A stretch of DNA of 64,000 bases from Spirulina subsalsa PCC 9445 (lineage in GTDB: Bacteria; Cyanobacteriota; Cyanobacteriia; Cyanobacteriales; Spirulinaceae): positions 41,310-105,309 of the forward strand of contig NZ_ALVR01000010.1 of assembly GCF_000314005.1 (NCBI RefSeq), in the 5' to 3' direction. The notes beneath the pieces are model-generated. The model did not search any database, was not told where the DNA came from, and saw nothing but the letters and a program-made list of their open reading frames with translations. Position numbers and translations under genes: made by a program. Shown here in pieces: positions 17,861 to 25,892 of this stretch; position 1 is the first letter of the stretch, and every line of letters starts with the position of its first letter.

Positions 17861-17925
17861 TTTATTTACAAGCCCCATTTTTTTATTTACAAGCCCCATC
17901 CCGCAAGTGGAGTGGGGCAGTTAAC
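17861..17925. repeat. TnpB left end with duplicated 21-bp unit
   Basis: TTTATTTACAAGCCCCAT occurs at 17861-17878 and again at 17882-17899, a 21-bp period. The second copy runs into a hairpin, GCCCCATCCCGC AAGTGGAGTGGGGC. This is the probable left end of the element carrying the TnpB at 16582. Confidence 0.6.
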
Positions 17926-17941
17926 CTAAAACTTCCACAAC

Positions 17942-17970
17942 TTCGCCAACGGCAGGGTGGGGTAGTTCAC
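17942..17970 (+). repeat. Solo TnpB right end
   Basis: CGCCAACGGCAGGGTGGGGT followed by AGTTCAC matches the last bases of the TnpB right ends at 2633 and 26826, but no TnpB coding sequence precedes it. It lies in the psbA upstream region and points toward psbA. Any omega RNA scaffold ending here would carry a guide from the sequence after 17970. Confidence 0.65.
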
Positions 17971-18028
17971 TTGGCTATTTATAAGTAAAAATTATGAATT
18001 ACATAATTAATAAATATGTTAAGGAACT

Positions 18029-18041
18029 TTACAAATTGTAA
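18029..18041. promoter_or_regulatory. Palindrome in the psbA leader region
   Basis: TTACAAATTGTAA is a perfect 13-bp palindrome with a central A, 54 bp before the psbA start. The surrounding 100 bp is very AT-rich, with TATAAA at 18056-18061 as a possible -10 element. No strong Shine-Dalgarno sequence precedes the ATG. The site could be an operator or part of the promoter; neither is established by sequence. Confidence 0.4.
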
Positions 18042-18094
18042 CAAAGCAGGCAAGATATAAACATATTATCCACCTAATCGCAATTATTCAAACC

Positions 18095-19177
18095 ATGACA
18101 ACGACCATTCAACAGCGCGAGAGCGCCAACGTTTGGGAGCGGTTCTGTCAGTGGGTCACTAGCACCAATAACCGTCTTTATATCGGTTGGTTCGGTGTTC
18201 TCATGATCCCTACCCTCTTAACCGCCACCACCTGCTTCATCATCGCCTTCATCGCTGCTCCCCCCGTGGACATCGATGGGATTCGTGAACCCGTTGCAGG
18301 TTCTTTACTCTACGGCAATAACATCATCTCTGGTGCTGTTGTGCCTTCCTCCAACGCCATTGGTTTACACTTCTACCCCATCTGGGAAGCCGCTTCCCTT
18401 GATGAGTGGCTGTACAATGGTGGCCCCTACCAGTTAGTGATCTTCCATTTCCTGATCGGTGTGTTCTGCTACCTCGGTCGTCAGTGGGAACTCAGCTACC
18501 GCTTAGGGATGCGCCCTTGGATCTGCGTGGCTTACTCTGCCCCCGTATCCGCCGCCACTGCTGTATTCCTGATCTACCCCATGGGTCAAGGTTCTTTCTC
18601 CGATGGGATGCCTTTAGGAATCAGTGGGACTTTCAACTTCATGTTAGTGTTCCAAGCTGAACACAATATCCTGATGCACCCCTTCCATATGTTGGGTGTT
18701 GCCGGGGTGTTCGGCGGTGCGTTATTCAGCGCTATGCACGGTTCTCTGGTGACTTCTTCCTTAGTGCGTGAAACCACCGAAACCGAATCTCAGAACTACG
18801 GTTACAAATTCGGTCAAGAAGAAGAAACCTACAACATCGTAGCGGCTCACGGCTACTTCGGTCGCTTAATCTTCCAATACGCTTCTTTCAACAACTCCCG
18901 CGCCCTGCACTTCTTCTTAGCAGCTTGGCCGGTGGTTGGGATCTGGTTCACCGCTTTGGGTGTAAGCACCATGGCGTTCAACCTGAACGGTTTCAACTTC
19001 AACCAATCCATCTTAGACAGCCAAGGTCGCGTCATCAACACTTGGGCTGACATCCTGAACCGCGCTAACTTAGGGTTTGAAGTAATGCACGAGCGCAACG
19101 CTCACAACTTCCCCTTAGACTTAGCAAGTGGTGAAGCGGCTCCTGTAGCTTTAACGGCTCCCCAAATCAACGGGTAG
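18095..19177 (+). CDS. psbA: Photosystem II D1 protein
   Basis: A complete 360-residue D1 protein of the photosystem II reaction centre in the thylakoid membrane. It carries Tyr161 ([11 protein letters not shown]), Asp170 (FSDGMPLG), Glu189 and His190 (AEHNILMHP), Ser264 of the QB pocket (YASFNNSR), and His332, Glu333, Asp342 and Ala344 ([14 protein letters not shown]), so the manganese-cluster and quinone ligands are present. Residue 130 is glutamine (GRQWELSYR), as in the standard low-light form. A 16-residue C-terminal extension follows Ala344 and is removed by CtpA. It is a single gene flanked by TnpB elements within plasmid-like DNA. Confidence 0.99.
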   Translation: MTTTIQQRESANVWERFCQWVTSTNNRLYIGWFGVLMIPTLLTATTCFIIAFIAAPPVDIDGIREPVAGSLLYGNNIISGAVVPSSNAIGLHFYPIWEAASLDEWLYNGGPYQLVIFHFLIGVFCYLGRQWELSYRLGMRPWICVAYSAPVSAATAVFLIYPMGQGSFSDGMPLGISGTFNFMLVFQAEHNILMHPFHMLGVAGVFGGALFSAMHGSLVTSSLVRETTETESQNYGYKFGQEEETYNIVAAHGYFGRLIFQYASFNNSRALHFFLAAWPVVGIWFTALGVSTMAFNLNGFNFNQSILDSQGRVINTWADILNRANLGFEVMHERNAHNFPLDLASGEAAPVALTAPQING

Positions 19178-19230
19178 GTTCACTGGCCTAACAGGTCTAA
19201 GCTAATCAAAAATTGAGAATTGGGTCTAAA

Positions 19231-19256
19231 CGCCTCCCAAGTTGGGGGGCGTTTTT
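19231..19256 (+). terminator. psbA terminator
   Basis: The inverted repeat CGCCTCCC-AAGTT-GGGGGGCG (eight pairs, one of them T-G) is followed by TTTTT, 54 bp after the psbA stop. This is a typical intrinsic terminator. Confidence 0.85.
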
Positions 19257-19306
19257 CCGTGTGGAACAAATCACGGAATGCAGGTGGTGGAGCATTCAAC
19301 AGTACA

Positions 19307-19336
19307 AAGTTAACAAAAATGTTGCGGAATTCCCCT
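19307..19336 (-). repeat. Transposon-end repeat GGAATTCCGCAACATTTTTGTTAA
   Basis: On the minus strand this segment reads GGGGAATTCCGCAACATTTT TGTTAA. The same string occurs on the plus strand at about 46430-46456, following the right end at 46398, and a degenerate copy lies at 16540-16576. It appears to belong to the ends of one TnpB element family. The 19257-19515 gap holds nothing else convincing. Confidence 0.55.
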
Positions 19337-19518
19337 TCCTAGCTTGCAGGGAGGGGAGGGATAGCAACCCAGTAATAAACTGAGCGACAGCGAATCCTTA
19401 GATAAAATTCTTACGGGAAAATAGCGGGAGCATGAAAGCCTCCATCTTTTAAGTGGGGGATGAAATGCGACACGAGCGGTTTTAATCGCCGTGATGTTAA
19501 TTTCTTTCTGACAGTGAA

Positions 19519-20717
19519 CTACCCCGCCCACAAGGGGACGGGGCTTCCCAACTCAACAGCAACCGCCTCTACGGATGACTTACGCCCCCGCTTTGGTCTT
19601 ACATTGCCTCCTTGGGCAGTATCGCTGGTTCCCAACGATAATATTCGTAAGCCTTCATCTCGAATATTGATAGCTGCATTTACGTCTCTGTCATGTTGGG
19701 TTTTGCAATTGGGGCATTCCCAACTACGAACATCAAGAGGCAGACTATCAATCTGATTGAGGCATACATGACAAGTCTTACTGGACGGGAAAAACCGACC
19801 AATTTCTAGATAGGTTTTCCCGTCTTTTTCAGCCTTGTACTTTAACTGTCTGGTGAATTCTGACCATCCACAATCTGAAATCGCTTTGGCTAGATTGTGG
19901 TTTTCACCATGTTTTTGACTGACAGGTCTTCCACAACGATGACTTGATTTTCGTTCACCAATTTGCGGGAGAGTTTGTGCTGGAAGTCTTTGCGAGTGTT
20001 AGCAATCCGCTCATGCACTCGCGCTACAATACGTCTTGCTTTAGCCCGACGCTTTGAACCCTTCTGTTTACGAGATAACTTTTGCTGCTGCGTTTCAGGG
20101 TTTTTCTCTCTCTTCTTGAGCGGTTTGGGATTATCAAATTTAGAACCATCAGACGTAATGGCAAAATGGGCTAACCCTAGGTCAATCCCAACCGCTTTAC
20201 CTTGGCTGCTTATTTCAGGTTTAGGTAGTCCATCGTCAAAAAGCAAAGAGGCGGAGTATTTGCCCGTCCTACTCATGCTGACGGTAACGGTCTTCAGCTT
20301 ACCATCGAAAACACGATGAAATTTTGCTTTGACATCACCGATTTTAGGCAATTTAATCGCTTTATCCAACAACTTGACGTGCTGCGGATACTGAATTGAC
20401 TGCTTACCATGCTTGCTCTTGAAGTTGGGATATTGAGCTCTTCCCTCAAAGAAGCTGATAAACGCCCGAGAAAGATTCAGGGATACAGACTGGAGAACTT
20501 GGGAATAACATTGGGCCAACCAAGGAAACTCCTTTTTGAGTGCTGGTAAGCGGTCGTTATACCCCTGTCTTGACAGTCCCTTCCCGGTTGCTTTGTAGGT
20601 TTCATTGTTCAGGTTTAGAGCGTAGTTCCACCACCACCTAGCACAGCCAAACGCCTTTGACAAGGCTACTTGCTGCTCAGTGGTTGGATAGATTCTGACC
20701 TTAACAACATTTCTCAT
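19519..20717 (-). pseudogene. tnpB: Frameshifted TnpB
   Basis: The first 275 codons are a good TnpB (MRNVVKVRIYPTTEQQ, GIDLGLAHFAI, VIVVEDLSVKNM) and then hit a stop. Translation in the next frame continues as LAKAISDCGW, CHVCLNQIDSLP, CPNCKTQHDRDVNAA and ends at 19519. The break is near 19905, where the minus strand has GTGAAAACC instead of GTGAAAAACC: one A is missing from a run of five. This is either a recent mutation or a sequencing error. All other expected residues are present. The right end finishes GTGAAC at 19514 with a CCCGCCCAC/GGGG hairpin. Confidence 0.88.
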
Positions 20718-20852
20718 TTTCCAAGTTTAACACAAAAAGGATTAATGGCAAGACCGATAGATTATTGTCAATCTGCGCGGCATTGAACCGCTTGATTGAC
20801 TGGCCTTTCATCCCCACCCACGAGGGGATGGGGAGTTCCCGGCAATCTTTTT

Positions 20853-21240
20853 AAAAGAGTGAGGCTGGTTAGACGGGCTGACGGTTATTATTGTCAGTTT
20901 GTGCTTTCTTGTGAGGTTAAAGAAGAGGTTAAACCATCAGGTAAGTGTATCGGCTTAGATGTAGGTTTAGCTTCTTTCTATACAGACCATGAGGGTAATA
21001 AAGTTGAAAATCCTAAATTCTTGAGCAAGTCAGAGAAACGATTGAAACGACTTCAAAGACGATTATCTAAAAAGAAAAAAGGGAGTAGAAATCGTCAAAA
21101 AGCACGAGCAAGATTAGCGAAGGCTCATCTTAAAATAAGTAGGCAACGTAAAGACTTTGCTGTGAAGTTAGCAAGGTGCGTAGTTCACTCTAACGATGTG
21201 ATAGCCTACGAATATTTAAGAGTCAAGAACTTAGTCAACC
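20853..21240 (+). pseudogene. TnpB middle fragment
   Basis: Encodes KRVRLVRRADGYYCQF, GLDVGLASFYTDHEGN (RuvC-I), the basic linker and VIAYEYLRVKNLVNH (RuvC-II), about 130 residues. The N-terminal domain and the zinc ribbon are absent. It is most like the TnpB at 44581. A hairpin, CATCCCCACCCACGAGGGGATG, lies at about 20808-20829 just upstream. The fragment ends abruptly inside a toxin gene at about 21238, so it is probably what truncated that toxin. Confidence 0.8.
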
Positions 21241-21333
21241 ATCAGCTTGTTGAGGATTGCGCTGTTTTAGCCATTCGTAATGGGTTTCAATGTCTTGTTC
21301 AGCAGTACGAGCTAATCTAACCTGAAATACCAT
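21235..21333 (-). pseudogene. Truncated RelE/ParE toxin
   Basis: A 32-codon reading frame starts at ATG 21333, overlapping the end of the antitoxin gene: MVFQVRLARTAEQDIETHYE then WLKQRNPQQADG, and stop. This is the N-terminal third of a RelE/ParE toxin (family members are ~90-100 residues). The TnpB fragment replaces the rest. The encoded peptide lacks the catalytic or gyrase-binding C-terminus and should be inactive. Confidence 0.8.
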
Positions 21334-21607
21334 GTTTTTCTGCCATAGCATTTTGGAATTCACTCAAATATCTTGTGTGTCCAGCCTCAATATCGGCAAG
21401 ACCGGATTTAATCCCGGCAAGGGTTTCTAGATATTCAATTTTATCCAAGAGTTTTTGATAGGTTTCGGCGGTTTGAATGACTAATTCAGCGTTGCCATTA
21501 ACGGTGAGAATAATGGGTTGGCCGGTTGCTTTCATCTGTTCTGTGAATTGGCTGGTGTTGCGTTTGAAGTTAGAGAGTGATTGAATGTCGCGGCTGAGGT
21601 TAAGCAT
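21317..21607 (-). CDS. Phd/YefM-type antitoxin
   Basis: A 96-residue protein. The N-terminal DNA-binding part has the Phd/YefM pattern LSNFKRNTSQFTEQMKATGQ, PIILTVNGNAELVIQ, followed by a helical, probably toxin-binding tail (KLLDKIEYLETLAGIKSGL). It would normally repress its own operon and neutralise the toxin encoded by the overlapping gene at 21333. Because that toxin is truncated, this is an orphan antitoxin that may still act as a DNA-binding protein. It is on the same strand as, and downstream of, the par genes. Confidence 0.85.
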   Translation of the reverse strand: MLNLSRDIQSLSNFKRNTSQFTEQMKATGQPIILTVNGNAELVIQTAETYQKLLDKIEYLETLAGIKSGLADIEAGHTRYLSEFQNAMAEKHGISG

Positions 21608-21659
21608 GATTGCACTAAATTCAATGTTAATTTGATGTTAGCATAACGCCCATGGTTTG

Positions 21660-21705
21660 ATCAATCCGGACGACAAACGCACCGCTGCGGGGTGGGGTAG
21701 TTCAC
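21660..21705 (+). repeat. Solo TnpB right end at a stop codon
   Basis: Ends CGGGGTGGGGTAGTTCAC at 21705. It has the GTAGTTCAC terminus of the TnpB right ends without an adjacent nuclease gene. Its last bases overlap the TGA stop of the minus-strand gene at 21702. Confidence 0.6.
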
Positions 21706-22148
21706 GTTGATTCTTTGATAAGCATCGTCATTAAACGTCGTAGTTGACCTGCCTCTTTCCGTGAACGATATCGTTGTTGAGCTTCAACCAAAATGGCGTT
21801 CAGCAGTGAGGGGTTTTCGGCTGCCACCTGCCACGCGGCCTCAATGAATACTTCTAGGGTAATTTTGGAGTCTTTACAAAAATGAGTCAGTGCTTGGTCG
21901 ATGGGGTCTTCTAAAACAACGGCAGAACGTCGCCGCATCTTGGGGAATCGGGCTAATTTGGCTTGGAGTTCGGCTAAGGTGTTCTCGGTTCGCAAAGTGT
22001 TCTGTTCGCCAAGTGTCTGGGAAGGAGGGGGAGAGATGGGGGCATTTGTGGGGGGAGGGGCGGTGTCTTGAATGAGGGTATCTTCCCGTTGGGGAACAAT
22101 GGTTCGTTGACGTTTTTGGCGGAGTTCGTTCAGTAGATTATCAGACAT
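21702..22148 (-). CDS. Small partner protein of ParA
   Basis: A 148-residue protein whose start overlaps the end of parA by 8 bp. The N-terminal ~70 residues are basic and proline-rich (PPPTNAPISPPPSQ). The C-terminal half is helical, KMRRRSAVVLEDPIDQALTH then FIEAAWQVAAENPSLLNAIL. No strong family match is recognised. Its position directly after parA suggests the centromere-binding ParB-like partner of a type Ib partition system, with the KMRRRSAVVLED segment possibly forming a ribbon-helix-helix. Its stop lies in a transposon end, so the original C-terminus could have been different. Confidence 0.6.
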   Translation of the reverse strand: MSDNLLNELRQKRQRTIVPQREDTLIQDTAPPPTNAPISPPPSQTLGEQNTLRTENTLAELQAKLARFPKMRRRSAVVLEDPIDQALTHFCKDSKITLEVFIEAAWQVAAENPSLLNAILVEAQQRYRSRKEAGQLRRLMTMLIKEST

Positions 22149-22932
22149 GGCTGGGTTCTCCTAGCTGTTGGACAAGGCTTTCAATTAAGAGACTAAAGGG
22201 ATATTCAAGGTCGCTATAGCCGAGGTCGGTTAAGGTTTGGCGGCGATTAATGGCCTGTTTATAGCGTTCAGATTCCCGAATGGAGGGCAACATCAGGTTT
22301 TTGCCGACTTCTTCGGTCATGGCTTCCACGGCCAGACGGCTTTCGGTGCTTTGATTGTTGCCAATCCAACGATCTCGGAAGGGTATAACGCCTAGGACTT
22401 GGGCTTGGGTGGCTCGTACATTCTGCATGGACTTTAAAAGGTCTAATGTCCGCACTAGGGAACCATAGCCTTTGAGGGAAGCTTCGGCGGGAATGATTAA
22501 ACTATTGGCGGCACCGAGGACGGTTAGACAAATTTGGGAACGCTGGGGAGGAGAATCAATAACACAGACTTTAAAGGTGGAGGTCAGGGGTTCTAGACGG
22601 TGTTTGAGTAGGGTGGCTCCTACTCCACTACTGGCTAAATAGTCCACGACTCCATCGAGTTGGTCATCGGCGGGGATGAGAAACAGGTTGTCTTCTCCGG
22701 TGACAGGGTAGATGGCTTCTTGTAATTCGACGGATTGTTTGATGAACTCTAACAACATTGGCTCGTTGGGTTTGAGTTCTAGACCTAAGTAGGTGGTTAG
22801 GTTGTGTTGGGGGTCAGCATCAATCAGTAAGGTGGGATAGCCCAGTTGGGCGAGTTTACGCCCTAAAAACAGAGTGGCTGTGGTTTTACCTTGTCCTCCT
22901 GAAAGGGAGGCGACCGCAAGGGTTAGCATCAT
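22141..22932 (-). CDS. parA: ParA-family partition ATPase
   Basis: A 263-residue ATPase with the deviant Walker A SLSGGQGKTTAT near the N-terminus, the A' motif LLIDADPQHNLTTYLGL and the Walker B VCVIDSPPQ. Such proteins move plasmids, chromosomes or cargo by ATP-dependent nucleoid binding. There are two possible adjacent ATG codons (22932 and 22929). It lacks the N-terminal helix-turn-helix of type Ia ParA, so it is of the small type Ib. Repeats of GCTAAAAAG lie upstream. Together with the CyRepA1-like gene it suggests a plasmid backbone. It is 7 kb from rep, with psbA and transposons between. Confidence 0.88.
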   Translation of the reverse strand: MMLTLAVASLSGGQGKTTATLFLGRKLAQLGYPTLLIDADPQHNLTTYLGLELKPNEPMLLEFIKQSVELQEAIYPVTGEDNLFLIPADDQLDGVVDYLASSGVGATLLKHRLEPLTSTFKVCVIDSPPQRSQICLTVLGAANSLIIPAEASLKGYGSLVRTLDLLKSMQNVRATQAQVLGVIPFRDRWIGNNQSTESRLAVEAMTEEVGKNLMLPSIRESERYKQAINRRQTLTDLGYSDLEYPFSLLIESLVQQLGEPSHV

Positions 22933-22966
22933 TTAAGGCTTTTGGTGGAAAGATAAAATCTATTAT

Positions 22967-23075
22967 AGCTAAAAAGCGTCTTAGGTTAATTTACTAATTT
23001 AGTAAAGGCTAAAAAGCTAAAAAGCTAATTTTATGATTTGTATAAATTGGCTAAAGGAGAGATGCGGCTAAAAGT
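22967..23075. repeat. GCTAAAAAG repeats upstream of parA
   Basis: GCTAAAAAG occurs at 22968, 23008 and 23016, with related forms at 23024 (GCTAATTTT), 23050 (GCTAAAGGA) and 23067 (GCTAAAAGT). A perfect inverted repeat, TTTACTAA/TTAGTAAA, lies at 22990-23006. Clustered short repeats before a par operon are typical of a centromere or operator site. Confidence 0.55.
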
Positions 23076-23121
23076 CTTGCGCTGTATGGGTTAGCGCATT
23101 TTCCTGTCGGGGAAGGTGTCG

Positions 23122-24351
23122 CTATTTTTGCTCAAATAATGTCCGATAACGGGAAGCGAGTTGTTTAATCTCAAAGCTTTGTTCAGCTTTCTGGCGGGCG
23201 TGGTGGGAGAGTTGAGCATAACGTTCCCCATCGGCTAAAACCCAAGCAATGCCTTGGGCGAGGTCTTCGACGGCGTAGGGGGTGGCTAAATAACCATTTT
23301 GCTGGTGATCTACAATATCTTTTAACCCGGTAGCGTTAAAGGCTACAACGGGAGTCCCACAGGCTAACGCTTCAGAGGCGGTTTGTCCAAAGGCTTCCTG
23401 ACGGGAGGGGACTACCATCACGTCGGCGGCGGAGTAGATGAGGGCGAGGGTGAGATCATCACTCAATGTCCCAAGATAGTGGGCTTTAAAGGGGATGGTG
23501 AGGTCTGAGGATTCAGACCCAAAAATCAGGAGTTCAAGGGAATCTAGGGGGAGTTGAGGCTTTTGGGTGGTGAGGTGTTGGAGGGCGGCGAGGAGGAGGT
23601 CAAATCCTTTGCGTGGATCTGAGGTGGCGGCGATCGCACCAAATAAAACCAAAGACCGATCTAAGGGTAGATTGAGCAAAGAACGGGCAGTATTACGGTC
23701 AATGGGGCGATAGACCGTTAAATCTAAACCACAGGGGATGATATGCAGGGGATAATGAGATAATAGAGAACTGGCTTTAATGCAGTCCGCCATCCAAGTG
23801 CTGGAGGCAATCAGTGTTAAGTTAAGCCCTCGCCAAGCGTTTGCCTTCCGTTGCCAGATGCGACGGGAAAGATCCCGTTCCCGTTGACTCTGGAGTTGAG
23901 GACAGTGACCGCATTGTTGAGTATAGCGATCGCAATCCTCACTATAATGACAGCCCCCGGTGAAGGGCCACATATCATGGAATGTCCAAAATAGGGGTTT
24001 TTTGAACTGAGCTAAAGTTTCAATGCGCAGAAAACCATTACAAACCCAGTGCAGATGAATTAAATCTGGGTTAAGCTGGGCAACAGTAGAGGCGATCGCA
24101 TCGGGAAACCATTGGGGGGAGAATAATAGACCCGGCCGTTGGGGGTAGGAACGCAAAGGAACACTATTGAGGGGAGGCCCCAGTTTTGTTAAGAGATGAC
24201 GTTCTGCTTTCACCGTCGGATCTCGACTCAACTTAGCCCGGACGAGCATTTGAGACTCCTGACCGATCTGATGGAAACCCCGATGCAAGCGATAGGTAGC
24301 CCTTGCCGCCCCCCCTTCTAAATCAGAGGTACTGAGCATTAAAATTTTCAT
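23122..24351 (-). CDS. Glycosyltransferase family 4
   Basis: A 409-residue GT-B transferase starting at ATG 24351 (MKILMLSTSDLEGGAARATY). The start is chosen because GGAGG lies 7 bases before it and the protein matches the family from this methionine; the open frame continues upstream only through transposon-end hairpins. The donor domain has LVLFGAIAATSDPRKGFDLL and the retaining signature EAFGQTASEALA. A cysteine-rich loop (CHYSEDCDRYTQQCGHCPQL) is typical of this subgroup. It lies directly downstream of the IsrB gene on the same strand. The sugar specificity is unknown. Confidence 0.9.
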   Translation of the reverse strand: MKILMLSTSDLEGGAARATYRLHRGFHQIGQESQMLVRAKLSRDPTVKAERHLLTKLGPPLNSVPLRSYPQRPGLLFSPQWFPDAIASTVAQLNPDLIHLHWVCNGFLRIETLAQFKKPLFWTFHDMWPFTGGCHYSEDCDRYTQQCGHCPQLQSQRERDLSRRIWQRKANAWRGLNLTLIASSTWMADCIKASSLLSHYPLHIIPCGLDLTVYRPIDRNTARSLLNLPLDRSLVLFGAIAATSDPRKGFDLLLAALQHLTTQKPQLPLDSLELLIFGSESSDLTIPFKAHYLGTLSDDLTLALIYSAADVMVVPSRQEAFGQTASEALACGTPVVAFNATGLKDIVDHQQNGYLATPYAVEDLAQGIAWVLADGERYAQLSHHARQKAEQSFEIKQLASRYRTLFEQK

Positions 24352-24401
24352 CAAAAAACCTCCGAGATACCGCCACCTCGCGTAAGGTGGGAGAGCTTCA
24401 T
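24351..24401 (-). other. 16-codon leader frame between isrB and the GT gene
   Basis: ATG at 24401 overlaps the isrB stop (ATGA). The reading frame MKLSHLTRGGGISEVF then stops at TGA, which overlaps the GT start (TGATG). It has its own GGAGG 6 bases upstream and contains a hairpin, CCACCTTACGCGAGGTGG, which may be the end of a second transposon copy. The overlaps would allow coupled translation of isrB, leader and GT, but the peptide itself may have no function. Confidence 0.45.
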
Positions 24402-25567
24402 AAAAACCTCCAAGAAACCGCATCCCCTTGTGGGTGCGGAGGGACAAAAGTGTTTGCTGTGTGAACGATGTCCCCAAAGCCAACAATAGGTTGTCGGCTC
24501 ACCACCAGTCCGTTAGCTCTAGCTAAAAGCTGAACTTTGGACGCAGTAAACTGACCAATTCGCTTCCAGTTCGCATCGCTGACAGAAACCTTTTTTTGAG
24601 TGTCGCCACTTACCCAACCAACATAAACTCGACCTGCCATTTCAGCTTTAACAACATCACCTTTTCTGACTCCATGGCGTGTTGTAGTTCCGCCGTATTT
24701 ACGGCGTATACCACCTTGGGCTGGAACCATCAAATGCAGTTGCCTGCGAGAAATTGGAGGTCTACGAATCACCCTGAAAACGGATGGCGTTAGGACAACT
24801 GAACCTGTCCAAGTATGACCGCGAGTGTTGGCCGTGTGAAACTGTTCGTATTTGACCAACTCAGAGCAAGCTAAAGCCAAGCCATCAACAGCATGGCTTT
24901 CAGGGGTTTGAGCCGATTTGTCCTTTGACTTAACTAATCCTAATTGAGTTCTGAGATTGGCGGTTTTGTAGCCGAATTGTGTTTCAACCGGGGCTAATTT
25001 TGACAACCATCCCAGCATCACTTTTTGACCCACCATTACAGGAGAAAAGGATTTTGAACCATTTGCCTTCACATATTCGTAGACAATCTTACTGACTGGA
25101 AACAGACGGCATAGCTCAGTCGCTACTCGCAATTCAAGCTGTCGGTTAGCCCGGATACTGGGAGGCAACTTGTTCTGTCTGCGGTTGTTAAATCGCTTTT
25201 GACGATGGGCGCGTTTGGAGTAATCAACCTGGCGGTTAATTCTCCGTCCTCTGCGTCCGCGTCGCATCATACGGCGTTGCTCCATCCGGTCTTTGACAGT
25301 TTGAAACGGTAGAATCAGGTGAGCTAAAAACAGAGTAGCTTTCGCCGACTGTACGCCCACACCTGAATACAGCTTCCCGGGGTCAACCCCAACCGCAATA
25401 GATTGAGTATCTTCCCCAGAAGGCTGCTTAGTCAATTGGACGTAAAACACGCTCAAATCTGACCATTTGCCCACTGCCAATCCATCCCGAATCCAGCGAC
25501 GGGCGCGACTTGGTTTAGTTGGCATTAACGGCTTGCCGTCAGGTGATAGAACTGGAACTCGTAGCAT
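24398..25567 (-). CDS. isrB: IsrB RNA-guided nickase-type protein
   Basis: A 389-residue protein of the IscB/IsrB family (RRXRR proteins). It has the PLMP motif (residues 13-16), RuvC-I GVDPGKLYSG with Asp62, an arginine-rich bridge helix MMRRGRRGRRINR, RuvC-II KIVYEYVKANG with Glu164 and RuvC-III ESHAVDGLALA with His225 and Asp228. Only about 60 residues separate RuvC-II and -III, and no HNH domain is present, which defines IsrB rather than IscB. Characterised IsrBs nick the non-target DNA strand under omega RNA guidance. The start is at ATG 25567, with AGAGG upstream. The 3' end encodes a hairpin shared with other genes' leaders. Confidence 0.9.
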   Translation of the reverse strand: MLRVPVLSPDGKPLMPTKPSRARRWIRDGLAVGKWSDLSVFYVQLTKQPSGEDTQSIAVGVDPGKLYSGVGVQSAKATLFLAHLILPFQTVKDRMEQRRMMRRGRRGRRINRQVDYSKRAHRQKRFNNRRQNKLPPSIRANRQLELRVATELCRLFPVSKIVYEYVKANGSKSFSPVMVGQKVMLGWLSKLAPVETQFGYKTANLRTQLGLVKSKDKSAQTPESHAVDGLALACSELVKYEQFHTANTRGHTWTGSVVLTPSVFRVIRRPPISRRQLHLMVPAQGGIRRKYGGTTTRHGVRKGDVVKAEMAGRVYVGWVSGDTQKKVSVSDANWKRIGQFTASKVQLLARANGLVVSRQPIVGFGDIVHTANTFVPPHPQGDAVSWRFL

Positions 25568-25785
25568 TGTGATAAACCTCTTTCGAGTTTGAGTCTCTTC
25601 GCCCACCGAACTCAACATGGCTTGGCTTTCCCAACGTCTCTAGCTAGGAGACTTGCAGATAAATCCGGTCTAGAGAAGCAACCGGAAGTGCGTAGCAGAG
25701 TTCGGCTCAATGGGCTAGTCAATTCTTAGTTGGAACCTAGCTATTCCAAGCCCCATCCCCTTGTGGGTGGGGTAATTGACAATTA
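25568..25785 (-). ncRNA. Probable IsrB omega RNA
   Basis: The ~218 bp upstream of isrB has no reading frame of interest but many hairpins. Read on the minus strand it starts GTCAATTACCCCACCCACAA followed by GGGGATGGGG, then pairs such as TCTCCTAGCTAGAGA. In IscB and IsrB loci the guide RNA scaffold lies immediately upstream of the gene, with the guide at its 5' end taken from DNA flanking the left end. The guide here would come from just above 25785. The exact ends are estimated, not known. Confidence 0.7.
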
Positions 25786-25892
25786 GGGATGGCTACAATC
25801 TGTGTATGCAAGAACAATTCGCATCCAATCCGCCATGAAACCAATATTCCCCTTATACGATACAGACTACCAACTTTGGCTAGAACAAACCA

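Noticed and set aside
18095..19177. Variant D1 such as far-red or chlorophyll f synthase type
   Set aside because: All manganese and quinone ligands are present and residue 130 is the common glutamine, so this is a standard D1.
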